Below, in pieces: positions 9,588 to 17,937 of a DNA stretch of 64,000 nucleotides. How positions within the stretch are numbered: the first letter of the stretch is position 1; every line of letters starts with the position of its first letter. The stretch is from an uncultured Lachnospiraceae bacterium (GTDB taxonomy: Bacteria > Bacillota > Clostridia > Lachnospirales > Lachnospiraceae): NCBI GenBank assembly GCA_902787715.1, contig CADAHQ010000002.1:248001-312000 (forward strand). Direction: 5' to 3'. The translations under genes and the position numbers were made by a program. The notes beneath the pieces are model-generated. The model had not been told where the DNA came from. It made no database searches and saw only the letters and a list, made by a program, of their open reading frames with translations.

Positions 9588-9680
9588 TGGGGTAAGTATG
9601 GCTTACATACCACATGATACGGTTGTTGAAAGTGTTGAGAGAGCGGTCGAAGTTTCCCTAAACTTCGGAGAGGAGAGACT

Positions 9681-10190
9681 ATGGATTACAACGATGAACC
9701 GATTGTCATACGTAATGTGAACCTGCCGAGAAGCGAAACGACAGTGAAAGGACTCAGCTTGCCCCTGACGGTGGCCGGCATCGCCGGCATTGTGGCATCC
9801 GTGTTCCTTCCTTATGTGACGACGCGTCCGGGCGCCGGCGGCGCCGGAAGCAGCGTGTTCACTTCCTGGGATGTCTGTGAGGTATCTCAAATCGGATTTT
9901 TAAACAAATACCTCTTCCTTGTTTTTGCCCTGCTTGCAGTGGCGGGCATCTGGAAGCAGTACGGCGGCCTGCTGATTGCCTGTTGCGTGTACTGGATCAT
10001 CAACTTTGTCTTCTGCGTCACCAACGCCCACGAATCGGAAGCCCTCTTCGCCGGTTCCCATCCCGCGGTCACCGACACCGCGAGTGTGTTCCGCTATTCC
10101 ATGGGCCTGGGCTTCTACGTTTACATCGTAGCCGTCGTTGTCTTCGTCGCAGGCACCGTCTTCTTCTGCAAGGAAAACGCAGACGAATAA
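9681..10190 (+). CDS. Small four-helix membrane protein of unknown function
   Basis: The 169-residue protein begins at an ATG after CGGAGAGGAGAG. It has four hydrophobic segments (about residues 27-46, 74-90, 95-113 and 143-163: LPLTVAGIAGIVASVFLPYV, FLVFALLAVAGIW, LLIACCVYWIINFVFCV, GFYVYIVAVVVFVAGTVFF) with short loops. No family is recognised. It has its own promoter upstream and a strong terminator 20 bp downstream, so it forms a single-gene unit. Confidence 0.72.
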   Translation: MDYNDEPIVIRNVNLPRSETTVKGLSLPLTVAGIAGIVASVFLPYVTTRPGAGGAGSSVFTSWDVCEVSQIGFLNKYLFLVFALLAVAGIWKQYGGLLIACCVYWIINFVFCVTNAHESEALFAGSHPAVTDTASVFRYSMGLGFYVYIVAVVVFVAGTVFFCKENADE

Positions 10191-10210
10191 GTTTCAAAGA
10201 ATTAATTCAG

Positions 10211-10244
10211 GCGCCCGTCACCTACGAGGTGACGGGCGCTTTTT
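10211..10244 (+). terminator. Rho-independent terminator
   Basis: A perfect 12-bp stem (GCGCCCGTCACC / GGTGACGGGCGC) with a 5-nt loop TACGA is followed by five T. It ends the transcript of the small membrane protein gene. Confidence 0.92.
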
Positions 10245-10296
10245 GTTGGGGTGGGGGAAAGTGAAACGCCAGTTGCATGCGTTTCGGCGCGGAAAG

Positions 10297-10430
10297 CAAC
10301 TTGCTTAAGCTTCAGGTGCGGAATCAAAACGTAGCATGTCCGCGTTGCGGTGCAGGAAACAACTTGCTTAACCTTCTGGTGCGGAATCAAAACGCAGCAT
10401 GTCCGCGTTGCGGTACAGGAAACAACTTGC
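10297..10430. repeat. 63-bp direct tandem repeat, about 2.1 copies
   Basis: The anchor CAACTTGCTTA starts at 10297, 10360 and 10423, giving an exact 63-bp period; the units also share GTGCGGAATCAAAACG and GCATGTCCGCGTTGCGGT. The first copy includes the 13-nt palindrome AAGCAACTTGCTT. Since 63 is a multiple of three, one plus-strand frame reads as a 21-residue repeat containing CPRCG, but there is no start context for translation. Confidence 0.85.
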
Positions 10431-10433
10431 TTA

Positions 10434-10470
10434 TACCGCCCAGACGGCCGTTTTCGGCCGCCGGGCGGTA
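10434..10470. repeat. 37-bp inverted repeat, copy 1
   Basis: The ends are TACCGCCC and GGGCGGTA. Inside them is a second arm pair CGGCCG/CGGCCG around TTTT. It directly abuts the third partial copy of the 63-bp repeat. Confidence 0.85.
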
Positions 10471-10547
10471 CTATATGGACTGCTGGGCGGTGTTTTTATC
10501 TGTCTCTCCGATTTTGGCTGGTTTCGGAAGACTGATTTTTCCATTTG

Positions 10548-10584
10548 TACCGCCCAGAAAGAGATAATTGTCTTCTGGGCGGTA
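10548..10584. repeat. 37-bp inverted repeat, copy 2
   Basis: This copy has the same length and ends as copy 1, with a longer stem (TACCGCCCAGAA and TTCTGGGCGGTA) and different central bases. It is followed by CCTGTCCCCCTTAGACAGG. Confidence 0.85.
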
Positions 10585-10736
10585 ATCGTACCTGTCCCCC
10601 TTAGACAGGTAAAGGCGGATTGCCGGTCAGTTGTCAGTTAGATTCTTGAATTGTTTTGCAGGGAAGCTTTTTTTCTACGCATTCCAAGAGTTGTCAGAGA
10701 GAAAGCTTCTTGGAAATGAGGTATGTAAAAAGCGCG

Positions 10737-10773
10737 TACCGCCCGGAAAGCAAAAATAGCGCGCTGGGCGGTA
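10737..10773. repeat. 37-bp inverted repeat, copy 3
   Basis: It has TACCGCCCG at the left and GCTGGGCGGTA at the right; the inside is unrelated to copies 1 and 2. It is followed by CTGTCTAAAGACAGG. Confidence 0.85.
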
Positions 10774-10881
10774 ATCTGTCTAAAGACAGGTAAAAAGACA
10801 GGTAAAAAACATGCTTCCGACCCTGAAAACGGGTGAAAAAGAAGCTTCCGGCCACTCCATCACGGGGAACCCTGGCATATT

Positions 10882-10918
10882 TACCGCCCAAAGAACGATT
10901 TCTGCGCTCTGGGCGGTA
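10882..10918. repeat. 37-bp inverted repeat, copy 4
   Basis: It has TACCGCCCA and TCTGGGCGGTA ends and the same total length of 37. It lies about 230 bp from the terminator of the convergent gene. Confidence 0.85.
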
Positions 10919-11111
10919 TTGCATCCCGCGAAAAGTCCCGAAGCCGGGCAGAGCAGAAGCTTCCCGGGGGCTTCCGGCGCCGCATCCGGGTAAAACTCCG
11001 GCATTCGCCCCCGCAGAAGCAGGAGATGAAAGGTGGGAGACTGAGGCCGCAGGAGTAAACTTTACAGAACAACTATATGCGAAGCAAAGGTGACGAAGCA
11101 TGTGACTCACG

Positions 11112-11143
11112 AAAAAAAGACGCAGCGTCGCTGCGTCTTTTTC
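11112..11143 (-). terminator. Terminator of the sensor-GGDEF gene
   Basis: An 8-bp stem GACGCAGC/GCTGCGTC with a 3-nt loop is flanked by A-rich sequence on the left and TTTTT on the right, so it can work on both strands. Read on the minus strand it is followed by seven T. It lies about 45 bp after the stop of the minus-strand gene. Confidence 0.85.
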
Positions 11144-11185
11144 GTATGGGCCACCTTTGCCTTCGTAGATGGTTGTATTCTTTCA

Positions 11186-13117
11186 TCACTCCTGCGGCCG
11201 TAACCGTCCCCCCTTCATCTCCCGCTTGTTCTCGTACATACGGGTGTCGGCGCGACGGAAGATTGCGCTGTAGTCGTCGCCGAAGTGCTCACAGCAATCC
11301 GCCATGCCGGAGGCCACGGAGATGCGGTCAATCGGCGAGATGGAGGTGTCGGACTTCAGCTCCGCCATCCGCTCGCGCATCGCCGTGAGGAATTCGTAGC
11401 GGTGCTGGTAGTCGTCATGCACGGCGATGGCGACGAACTCGTCGCCGCCGATACGGAAGACGGGGCTGTGCTTGAAGGTGTTACAAATCAGCTTGCAGCA
11501 CTTTTTGATGTATTCGTCGCCGGCCTCGTGACCGAAGGCATCGTTGGTCTCCTTGAGGTAGTTGATGTCGAAGCAGACAACGGCGAAGGGCTCGCTGTCG
11601 CCGCTGAGCATCGTGGATTCGAGACGTTTGATGTAGCGGTCATAGGCGGTACGGTTCTTAACGAAGGTGAGCGAGTCTTTCTCCATGAGCATCGAGAGCT
11701 TCGTGTTCAAAGCGGTCAGCTGCATGTTCCGGCGATACGATACGAGAGCGCGGTTGAAGCGGCTCTCAATCTGCTGGAAGAAGCGGTCGTGCAGCCAGGA
11801 CGTCTGGTCGGTGAGGACAATATAGCCGCAGACGTAACTCTCGTAGAAAACGGGAAGGAAGAAGTAGGTGTGGTTCGGTCCGTATTCTTCGAGGTCGGGA
11901 AGCAGCTGCGAGGTGGGAATCACGCCGGCGGTAACGGCCTTGCCGTTCCGCTTTGCAACGAAGGTGTCCATGACGTCCGAGTAGTGATACTGGGCGTAGT
12001 TTTCCATGTCCGAAAGCGAGAAATCCACAATGTGCGGATCCATCATGACAAAGAAGGTGGAACCTTCCTGACCGGTGGTGAAGCAGAAGAGCTTCTGCAG
12101 CTTTTCCTTCAGATCCTCGTAGTCCACCGACTGGATGATCTCTTTCTCCATCGCGTGGAAGCGGCCCTCGATGATGTCTTTCCACATGACGTTTCGGGGG
12201 ATGGAGCGAGCCACGGCACGGCGAAGAATGTCGTCGTTGCGGCAGTTGCAGCCGCAGCTTTCGCCGGGCCGGAAAGCACATTCGAGGCGTTGCTCCTGCG
12301 GAATGTCCTCTCCGCGGAAGAGGCGCAGAAGAAGCTCGACGGTTTTCTCTCCGACGGCGTCGTACTGCTGATCCACGGTGGCGATGGAAGGATAGAAGTG
12401 CTGCCCCTCATCGAGATAGTCGAACCCCGTCACGATGGTAGCGTCAGGCTCCAGACCGCAGTCCGTAAGCGCGTAGCTGATGGTCTCCGCGAGCTGGTCG
12501 TTGGCACAGATGAATGCGTCCGGAAGCTTCATGCCGTCGCGGAGTCTGGCGGTGAACTCATAGAGCACCATGCTGACTTCCCAGTTGGAGTAGAAGATGT
12601 TGGAATCGTTGAAGGAGAGACTGTGTGCCCGCATCGAATCGCGAAGGGCGATTAGGCGGTTGTTGGAATCCTCGTTCTCTCTTGATCCCGCAATGAAGAA
12701 GACATCGCGGACGTTGTGCTCCTCGATGAGGTGGTCGCACAATTGTCGCATGCCCGTATAGTTGTTGATACCGATGGTGTAGAAACCGGGATGCTGCATA
12801 CCGATACAGATGACAGGTATTCCGGAGCGTTCCAGCTTTACGATGAGCTGGTTGATGACCTCCGTAAAATTCAACCCCGGAGTGAACATAATCGCCGCGT
12901 CAAACGTCCGAAGATCGGGAAGGTCGAAGATTGTGCTCATGCTCTTGAGCTCGACCTCGCCGGACGAATAGATGGCGTGACTCATAAAGACATAGTAGTC
13001 AATCGTGTTCTCCGGTGCGTGGTTCGTGAGGCCGGTGAGATAACGGTAGACGTTCTCCGCGTTCCAACCGTTGACAAATACTGCAATTTTTTTCTTCTTT
13101 ATATTCGCGTTTCCCAT
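11186..13117 (-). CDS. Cytoplasmic LacI-type ligand-binding domain fused to GGDEF diguanylate cyclase
   Basis: The 643-residue protein has an N-terminal periplasmic-binding-protein-like (LacI/GalR) domain, residues about 8-290 (KIAVFVNGWN, PVICIGMQHPG, DAFICANDQLAE, TIVTGFDY). A Cys-rich joint (SCGCNC), a middle GAF-like region (about 330-460) and a GGDEF domain follow, with an intact RIGGDEF motif (GGDEF at 557-561). It has no helix-turn-helix and no membrane segment, so it should make c-di-GMP in the cytosol in response to a small molecule, likely a sugar. The product-inhibition RxxD site five residues before GGDEF is missing (FKHS). It starts at the ATG after GGGAGGGGG. A GH43 gene lies just upstream on the same strand. 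Confidence 0.87.
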   Translation of the reverse strand: MGNANIKKKKIAVFVNGWNAENVYRYLTGLTNHAPENTIDYYVFMSHAIYSSGEVELKSMSTIFDLPDLRTFDAAIMFTPGLNFTEVINQLIVKLERSGIPVICIGMQHPGFYTIGINNYTGMRQLCDHLIEEHNVRDVFFIAGSRENEDSNNRLIALRDSMRAHSLSFNDSNIFYSNWEVSMVLYEFTARLRDGMKLPDAFICANDQLAETISYALTDCGLEPDATIVTGFDYLDEGQHFYPSIATVDQQYDAVGEKTVELLLRLFRGEDIPQEQRLECAFRPGESCGCNCRNDDILRRAVARSIPRNVMWKDIIEGRFHAMEKEIIQSVDYEDLKEKLQKLFCFTTGQEGSTFFVMMDPHIVDFSLSDMENYAQYHYSDVMDTFVAKRNGKAVTAGVIPTSQLLPDLEEYGPNHTYFFLPVFYESYVCGYIVLTDQTSWLHDRFFQQIESRFNRALVSYRRNMQLTALNTKLSMLMEKDSLTFVKNRTAYDRYIKRLESTMLSGDSEPFAVVCFDINYLKETNDAFGHEAGDEYIKKCCKLICNTFKHSPVFRIGGDEFVAIAVHDDYQHRYEFLTAMRERMAELKSDTSISPIDRISVASGMADCCEHFGDDYSAIFRRADTRMYENKREMKGGRLRPQE

Positions 13118-13274
13118 ATAAACAACCCCCTCCCGTGGTAATTATTATACGACGTTCCGGAAAGAATTGCTACACGCGGAGAAGAAAACCGGCGAAGTTT
13201 TTTGATACCGTGAAAAAATACGGAATTTGACGCGAAAAATGCCGTGATACCTGACAGAATCGCAGAAAACGCAC

Positions 13275-13306
13275 AAAAAAGCCTGCCGCCGTTGAGGGCG
13301 ACAGGC
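13275..13306 (-). terminator. Terminator of the GH43 gene
   Basis: Read on the minus strand, GCCTGTCGCC and GGCGGCAGGC form a 10-bp stem (one G-U) with a 6-nt loop, followed by six T. It lies about 85 bp after the GH43 stop and upstream of the sensor-GGDEF gene, so the two genes are separate units. Confidence 0.88.
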
Positions 13307-13389
13307 CGGTTGGTCTGTGTGATTTTGTGCGCTTCTTCGCGATTTTTTATGCGAATCGGCGCTCGAACCTGTGCGGACAGAGGCGCGAA

Positions 13390-14391
13390 TCAGCGCTCGA
13401 ACTCGTACGGGAAGATGGTGTCGATGGTGCCGTCTTCGTGGATGTTGAGCTTGGTGTATTTGACGCAACGCTCATGGGTAACGCCGCCCGAAAGCTCGCA
13501 GTCATGGTAGAAGAGGTACCAGTCGTCGCCGATCTTGACGATGGAGTGGTGCGTCGTCCAGCCGAGCACGGGCTCCATGATGCGGCCCTTGTAAGTGAAG
13601 GGACCGTCCGGCTTCTCACCCTCGGCATAGCACAGATAGTGGGTGGTACCGGTGGAATAGGAGAGGTAGTATTTGCCGTTAAATTTGTGCATCCAGGGGC
13701 CTTCGAAATATCTGCGGTCCTCGTCACCGGCCTTGATGGGGTCGCCGTTCTCATCCAGAATTACGAGGTGCTTAGGCTCCGTGATAAATGCGGTCAGGTC
13801 GTCGTTGAACTCGGCGAACATCGGTCCGAGTGCGGGCTCGTCGCCCTCCGGACGGTGTGCATCCGGGTCAAATTCACCGGACTGCCACATCTCCAGCTGA
13901 CCGCCCCACAGACCGCCGTAGTAGCAGTAGGTGCGCTCGTCATCGTCCACCAAAACGGCGGGGTCGATGCTGTAGCTGCCCTCGATGCACTTCTCCTGCG
14001 GCTTGAAGGGACCTACGGGCGAATCCGAAACGGCAACGCCGATATGGAACTGTCCGTTGTAGTCCTTCGCCGGGAAGACGAGGTAGAATTTGCCGTTCTT
14101 CTTCACGCAGTCCGGAGCCCACATCTGGTTCTTTACCCACGGAATGTCGTCCTCGGAGAGGGCGAGACCGTTGTCGATGCACTCGGAATCCAGGCTGTCC
14201 ATGGACAGAACGTGGTAGTCCTTCATGATGTACTGATCGCCGTTGTCGTCATCCGGGCAATCATGCGCAAAGTCGTGGGACGGATAGATGTAAATCTTGC
14301 CGTCGAAAACATGTGCAGACGGGTCTGCAGTATAGATGTTGCGAACCAAAGGCGTTCTCTCGTTCGCTCTCTCAAGCTTAACCTTCTTCAT
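13390..14391 (-). CDS. GH43-family glycoside hydrolase (xylosidase/arabinofuranosidase type)
   Basis: The 333-residue protein is a five-bladed beta-propeller hydrolase. The three family acids are visible: general base in TADPSAH (D23), pKa-modulating Asp in YSIDPAVL (D143) and general acid in YFEGPWMHK (E230). WAPDCVKKNGKFYL and LSYSTGTTHYL fit the beta-1,4-xylosidase/alpha-L-arabinofuranosidase subgroups. There is no signal peptide, so it probably acts on imported oligosaccharides. The start ATG at 14391 follows AGGAGGAAG; the frame extends further upstream without a better site. Its terminator is at 13275-13306. Confidence 0.9.
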   Translation of the reverse strand: MKKVKLERANERTPLVRNIYTADPSAHVFDGKIYIYPSHDFAHDCPDDDNGDQYIMKDYHVLSMDSLDSECIDNGLALSEDDIPWVKNQMWAPDCVKKNGKFYLVFPAKDYNGQFHIGVAVSDSPVGPFKPQEKCIEGSYSIDPAVLVDDDERTYCYYGGLWGGQLEMWQSGEFDPDAHRPEGDEPALGPMFAEFNDDLTAFITEPKHLVILDENGDPIKAGDEDRRYFEGPWMHKFNGKYYLSYSTGTTHYLCYAEGEKPDGPFTYKGRIMEPVLGWTTHHSIVKIGDDWYLFYHDCELSGGVTHERCVKYTKLNIHEDGTIDTIFPYEFER

Positions 14392-14551
14392 TTTTCTCTT
14401 CCTCCTAAACCCGGGGGTCCGGGGTACGTGTATGTGACAGGCAGACTGTGCAATTCTTGCGATTGTATCCTGCACCTACAGAATACGGCGTTTTCCGATG
14501 CAAATGCAAGATAAATATTGCGAATCACATAACAAATCTTGCTATTTTTTA

Positions 14552-16765
14552 TCAGTGAATCAGACGGTTTCCGAGGCGGCACAACAGATACAAACGCGGG
14601 CGCTGCGCGCGGAATTCCGCTGTGAGCAGGGCATTGCCCGCGGTGAGGCGCCGAACCGTCGCCTCGCTGTCCGCGGCGGTGCCGTAGAGGAAGGCTTCGT
14701 AGTCGCCGATCCAGGACGCGGCACCCTCGGGCAACTCCTCCCGGATTCTGCCTCGGTACTCCGTGAGAGTCTCCTCGGCCTTCTGCGGAAGCCGCAGGTA
14801 GGAGAGCAGCCGGAGGTTTCGGCGGTAAAGCACCGAAACCCTTGCCTCCGGGGAGAGGTTCTTATATCTTCGGAGGGCAATCACGCGGTCCGCGAAAAGC
14901 ACGACGGCGGTGAAGAGCAGCAAAAGCACGAGGCCGGCTAGGGCCATCAGGATGCCGCGAAGGATTGCCGCTGCATCGTCGGAAGCATCGGCGGTTGTTG
15001 GCGGAACCTGGCCGGCAGAGGGGGAGAGCACCGGTGTGGGCACATACTCCGAAGGATCCTCGCCGCGGATGGACCAGCGGTCCGCAGATCCGTAGCCGGG
15101 CGTGGCGTCGAACGGAATCCAGCCGATGCCTTCAAAGTAAATCTCGCACCAGGCGTGAGCTGCACTGGCATTCACGTCCAACGCCTCCATGCCGTTCATC
15201 TGGACGGTGAACCCGTGGACGAAGCGCGCCGGAAGGCCTTCCGCGCGGGCGAGCAGCACCATGGTCGTCGCAAAATGCGTGCAATACCCGCGGCGTATCG
15301 TCAGGAAATAGTCGAGGAACGAGGAAGCGTCCGTGACGGTGTCCGGAAAGGTGTCGGGAGAGAGGGTGTAGCCGAAGGTCTGCAAAGCTCTTGCGATGGC
15401 GGTCATGCGCTCGTAGGGCGTGGAGACTTCCTCCGTCGCATCCGAAACGAAAGCCTTGGCAACATCACCGAGTTCCGTGGGAATCAGGTACTGCGCCTTC
15501 TGGCGCTCGCGGTATTCGAGCAGGTCGGAATAGGTGAAGTCCCCGGCGCGTCTGCTCCGCACAAGGGTACGCTCCCAGTCCTCCTCCGTAAAGCCCGGGA
15601 ATTCCGAGACAAACGCGGCAAATGCAGGATGCATCGTGTTCATGCGGTACCCGGTCACCGTGTACTCGTTGCCGATGCCCTTCTTTTTGTCGTAGAGAAG
15701 ATTTCTTCCGGCCTCCGTGACGCCCAGCTTTTTCAGGTCATCCTCGCCGTCCAGTTCCACCTTGTCGGGCGCAAAGAAGTGCTTCGTTTTAAACCGTTGA
15801 TACGTGACGCGGATCTCCAGGGACTGCATGTAGTCCGAGAAGGTGCCGGCGGTGGTGAAGGCACACCGGGTCTCCAGGGTATCCAGAGCCACATCGTCCG
15901 TGTTCTCCGTGACGGTGCTTGTCCAGGTCATGTTCTCGAAGGAATCACAGTATTGGCCGGCGAGCCGCAGGTAGGTGGCGGTGCCGTAAATCGGCGTGAC
16001 GCGCAAAAGAAGCCGGTTGTCCTTCTTGGATTCGCCGCCGTGCACGCCCGGGTCCGAGGAAAAGCCGGCGCGGTAGGTGTAGAAGTCGTCCGAGGAGCCG
16101 CCGACTCGCTGGGAAATCGAGATGGAGAGCTCCTGCAGCTGCTGCCAGAGGTTTTTGAAGATCCGCCAGTCGTAAGGGTTCTTTCCGACGGGGAAGATTA
16201 AGCAGATGCAAAGCCAGAGGAACACAAAGGGGGCGACAAAGGTGATGTGCAGCGAGTGTTCCGTGTGGCCGCTCTTTTTCCAGCGAAGCTGCGTCGCGTC
16301 CGCAAAGAGCAGCAGAAGCACCGAGAGGAAGAGCATGACGCAGAGCTTCGGCACGATGATCTCCGCCACCAGCAGAACCGCCAGGGTGCCTGTGATTATC
16401 AGAGCCGTAAAGATGCGGGCCACGCGGGAAACCTTGCAGAACATGCCGGCGACATAGCAGGCAGCGCCGATGGCCGGCACGAGGAAGAAGGAGGCGTGGG
16501 AGTAGAAGTAGTTGCCTCCCTCCGTCAGAAGCCCGTAGGAGGCAGGAAGCCCTAAAAAGGCAGCGACGGCGCCGATGGCAATCAGCCGGTCACGGCCTTT
16601 TAAGTAGCGGATGCAGGCGAAGGCCGTGCAGGCGATGGCGGCGTAAAGGCAGGTTCCGAAGCCCACCGAGGGAATCCCCAGGTCCTGAGGCGAAATCAGG
16701 AGAAATGCCACGGTGAGAGGGAAAGCGAGAATCCATTCGAAGCAGTATTTGCCGTATGCTTTCAT
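14552..16765 (-). CDS. Transglutaminase-like membrane protein (TgpA type)
   Basis: About 737 residues: roughly six hydrophobic segments in the first 200 residues, a large extracellular region, a transglutaminase core and a last membrane segment near residue 620 (ILMALAGLVLLLLFTAVVLFA) before a cytosolic tail. The catalytic triad is readable: Cys in RRGYCTHFATT (about C495), His in AHAWCEI and Asp in PFDATPG. It is the third gene of a MoxR-DUF58-transglutaminase operon; such sets are widespread, and a role in envelope protein processing or complex assembly is inferred. The ATG at 16765 overlaps the stop of the DUF58 gene (TGATG) with GGAGGTG in front; an in-frame GTG one codon earlier is the alternative. 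Confidence 0.88.
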   Translation of the reverse strand: MKAYGKYCFEWILAFPLTVAFLLISPQDLGIPSVGFGTCLYAAIACTAFACIRYLKGRDRLIAIGAVAAFLGLPASYGLLTEGGNYFYSHASFFLVPAIGAACYVAGMFCKVSRVARIFTALIITGTLAVLLVAEIIVPKLCVMLFLSVLLLLFADATQLRWKKSGHTEHSLHITFVAPFVFLWLCICLIFPVGKNPYDWRIFKNLWQQLQELSISISQRVGGSSDDFYTYRAGFSSDPGVHGGESKKDNRLLLRVTPIYGTATYLRLAGQYCDSFENMTWTSTVTENTDDVALDTLETRCAFTTAGTFSDYMQSLEIRVTYQRFKTKHFFAPDKVELDGEDDLKKLGVTEAGRNLLYDKKKGIGNEYTVTGYRMNTMHPAFAAFVSEFPGFTEEDWERTLVRSRRAGDFTYSDLLEYRERQKAQYLIPTELGDVAKAFVSDATEEVSTPYERMTAIARALQTFGYTLSPDTFPDTVTDASSFLDYFLTIRRGYCTHFATTMVLLARAEGLPARFVHGFTVQMNGMEALDVNASAAHAWCEIYFEGIGWIPFDATPGYGSADRWSIRGEDPSEYVPTPVLSPSAGQVPPTTADASDDAAAILRGILMALAGLVLLLLFTAVVLFADRVIALRRYKNLSPEARVSVLYRRNLRLLSYLRLPQKAEETLTEYRGRIREELPEGAASWIGDYEAFLYGTAADSEATVRRLTAGNALLTAEFRAQRPRLYLLCRLGNRLIH

Positions 16766-17928
16766 CACATCACCTCCGTCAGTTTCTCGTCCGGGGAGGC
16801 GGGAAGAATCTCCGTGCGCGGCAGGGCGCGGGCATCATCGGCCGCGTCGGTGCGGCCGGAGGTGAGGAAGACAACCACCGGAACGCCGCCGGCATTTAGC
16901 GCGGCAGCGGTTTCGCGGGCTTCCGCAGACCATTCGTGCAGCACGAAAAATGCAGCCCTCGCCGAGAGTATCTCCGGCCGCTTCACCGCTTCGGCGAAGA
17001 GGCGGCGGTCACTCTGGGAGGCGTGGAAAAGAAGGTCCGAGCAGACCTTGTAGTAGGCGTCGAAGGCGGCGCTGTCGGTTACGGAGGCAGCGCGAAACGC
17101 CGCGTCGCAATGGTAGGCGCGGACGGGGATGCGCTTTCCTAAGAAGAAGCGTGCAAGGGCAAGGGAAATCTCCAACATGCGGTTTTCCACGGGAAGATGG
17201 ACCGCCGGATCGTCGGAGATACGGCAGGTGCCTAGGAGAATAGCAACGCTTGGCTGGTCCTCGCCGGTGGTGCGGCGCACGAGAAGCTTCTGCTCCCTTG
17301 CGGTGGCCGTCCAGTGAATCCGGTTGCGGGGGTCGCCCGCGGCGTAGTCCCGCACCGAGACGTCGGGCACGTTGTTGCCGAAGGGGAGGTCCCTTGTGAG
17401 GATGCGCGTGAGGTTTACGTTTGTGAGATCGGAGAGGGTGACCACGTTGGGAAGGATGGTCACTTCGAGAGGTTCCGGATTTTTGTAACGCATGCGAAAC
17501 AGTCGGAGAAAATCCGTGATTTCCACGGACTTGATTCCGACCTTGTACGTGCCGCGGTAGCGGCAGAGAAGCGATGTGTCACGGGAGATTCCGGTCCCCG
17601 GGAGAAGTTCGTACTCCTCGCCGTCCGCAAGATCCAGCACGGAGGAGAAGTCGGAGTAGAAAAAGACCCGGACGCTTGCGAAGGCAAACCATTCCTCGTT
17701 CTGTAAGGTGAAGAAGTAGGGGATGGCATGGTCCGCAACGAACGTCTTGCCCTCCAGCTTCTGGTAGATGGAGAAGCGCCACCGCACCGCGAGAAGGTAC
17801 AGAAGCGACAGAAGCGGAAGGAGCGTCATCATGATAAAGAAACCGTAGGAGACAGGACCTCCGTAGAAGGAGATTCCCACCAGGGACAAAACCCACAGCA
17901 GGAAAAGAATGATTCGGTTTCGTTTCAA
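16765..17928 (-). CDS. DUF58 domain protein
   Basis: The 387-residue protein has two N-terminal membrane segments (residues about 6-45: IILFLLWVLSLVGISFYGG and GFFIMMTLLPLLSLLYLLAV), a beta-rich part (CRYRGTYKVGIKSVEITD) and the DUF58 core GDPRNRIHWTATAREQKLLVR near residue 200, with a von Willebrand A-like continuation. DUF58 proteins accompany MoxR ATPases and are thought to be their partners or clients. It lies 9 bp after the moxR gene and overlaps the next gene at TGATG. Confidence 0.88.
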   Translation of the reverse strand: MKRNRIILFLLWVLSLVGISFYGGPVSYGFFIMMTLLPLLSLLYLLAVRWRFSIYQKLEGKTFVADHAIPYFFTLQNEEWFAFASVRVFFYSDFSSVLDLADGEEYELLPGTGISRDTSLLCRYRGTYKVGIKSVEITDFLRLFRMRYKNPEPLEVTILPNVVTLSDLTNVNLTRILTRDLPFGNNVPDVSVRDYAAGDPRNRIHWTATAREQKLLVRRTTGEDQPSVAILLGTCRISDDPAVHLPVENRMLEISLALARFFLGKRIPVRAYHCDAAFRAASVTDSAAFDAYYKVCSDLLFHASQSDRRLFAEAVKRPEILSARAAFFVLHEWSAEARETAAALNAGGVPVVVFLTSGRTDAADDARALPRTEILPASPDEKLTEVM

Positions 17929-17937
17929 AACAATTAC

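Larger units (their letters stand above)
10245..11111 (+). other. Gene-free, repeat-rich stretch
   Basis: No convincing coding sequence occurs in these 870 bases; open frames here have no ribosome-binding site and run through repeats. It contains a 63-bp tandem repeat (10297-10430) and four 37-bp inverted repeats. After the second and third inverted repeats come short CTGTC...GACAGG elements (about 10591-10609 and 10776-10788, with a further GACAGG copy near 10797). Confidence 0.7.

Noticed and set aside
10277-10567. Plus-strand frame of 96 codons with repeated CPRCG
   Set aside because: It runs through the 63-bp tandem repeat and two inverted repeats, has no ribosome-binding site, and its second half has no protein-like composition.
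10434-10918. CRISPR array
   Set aside because: Repeat spacing is irregular (114, 189, 145 bp), the elements are inverted repeats with variable centres, and no cas genes are near.
10694-11110. Minus-strand frame of 138 codons
   Set aside because: It crosses inverted repeats and the terminator of the neighbouring gene, has no start signal and resembles no family.
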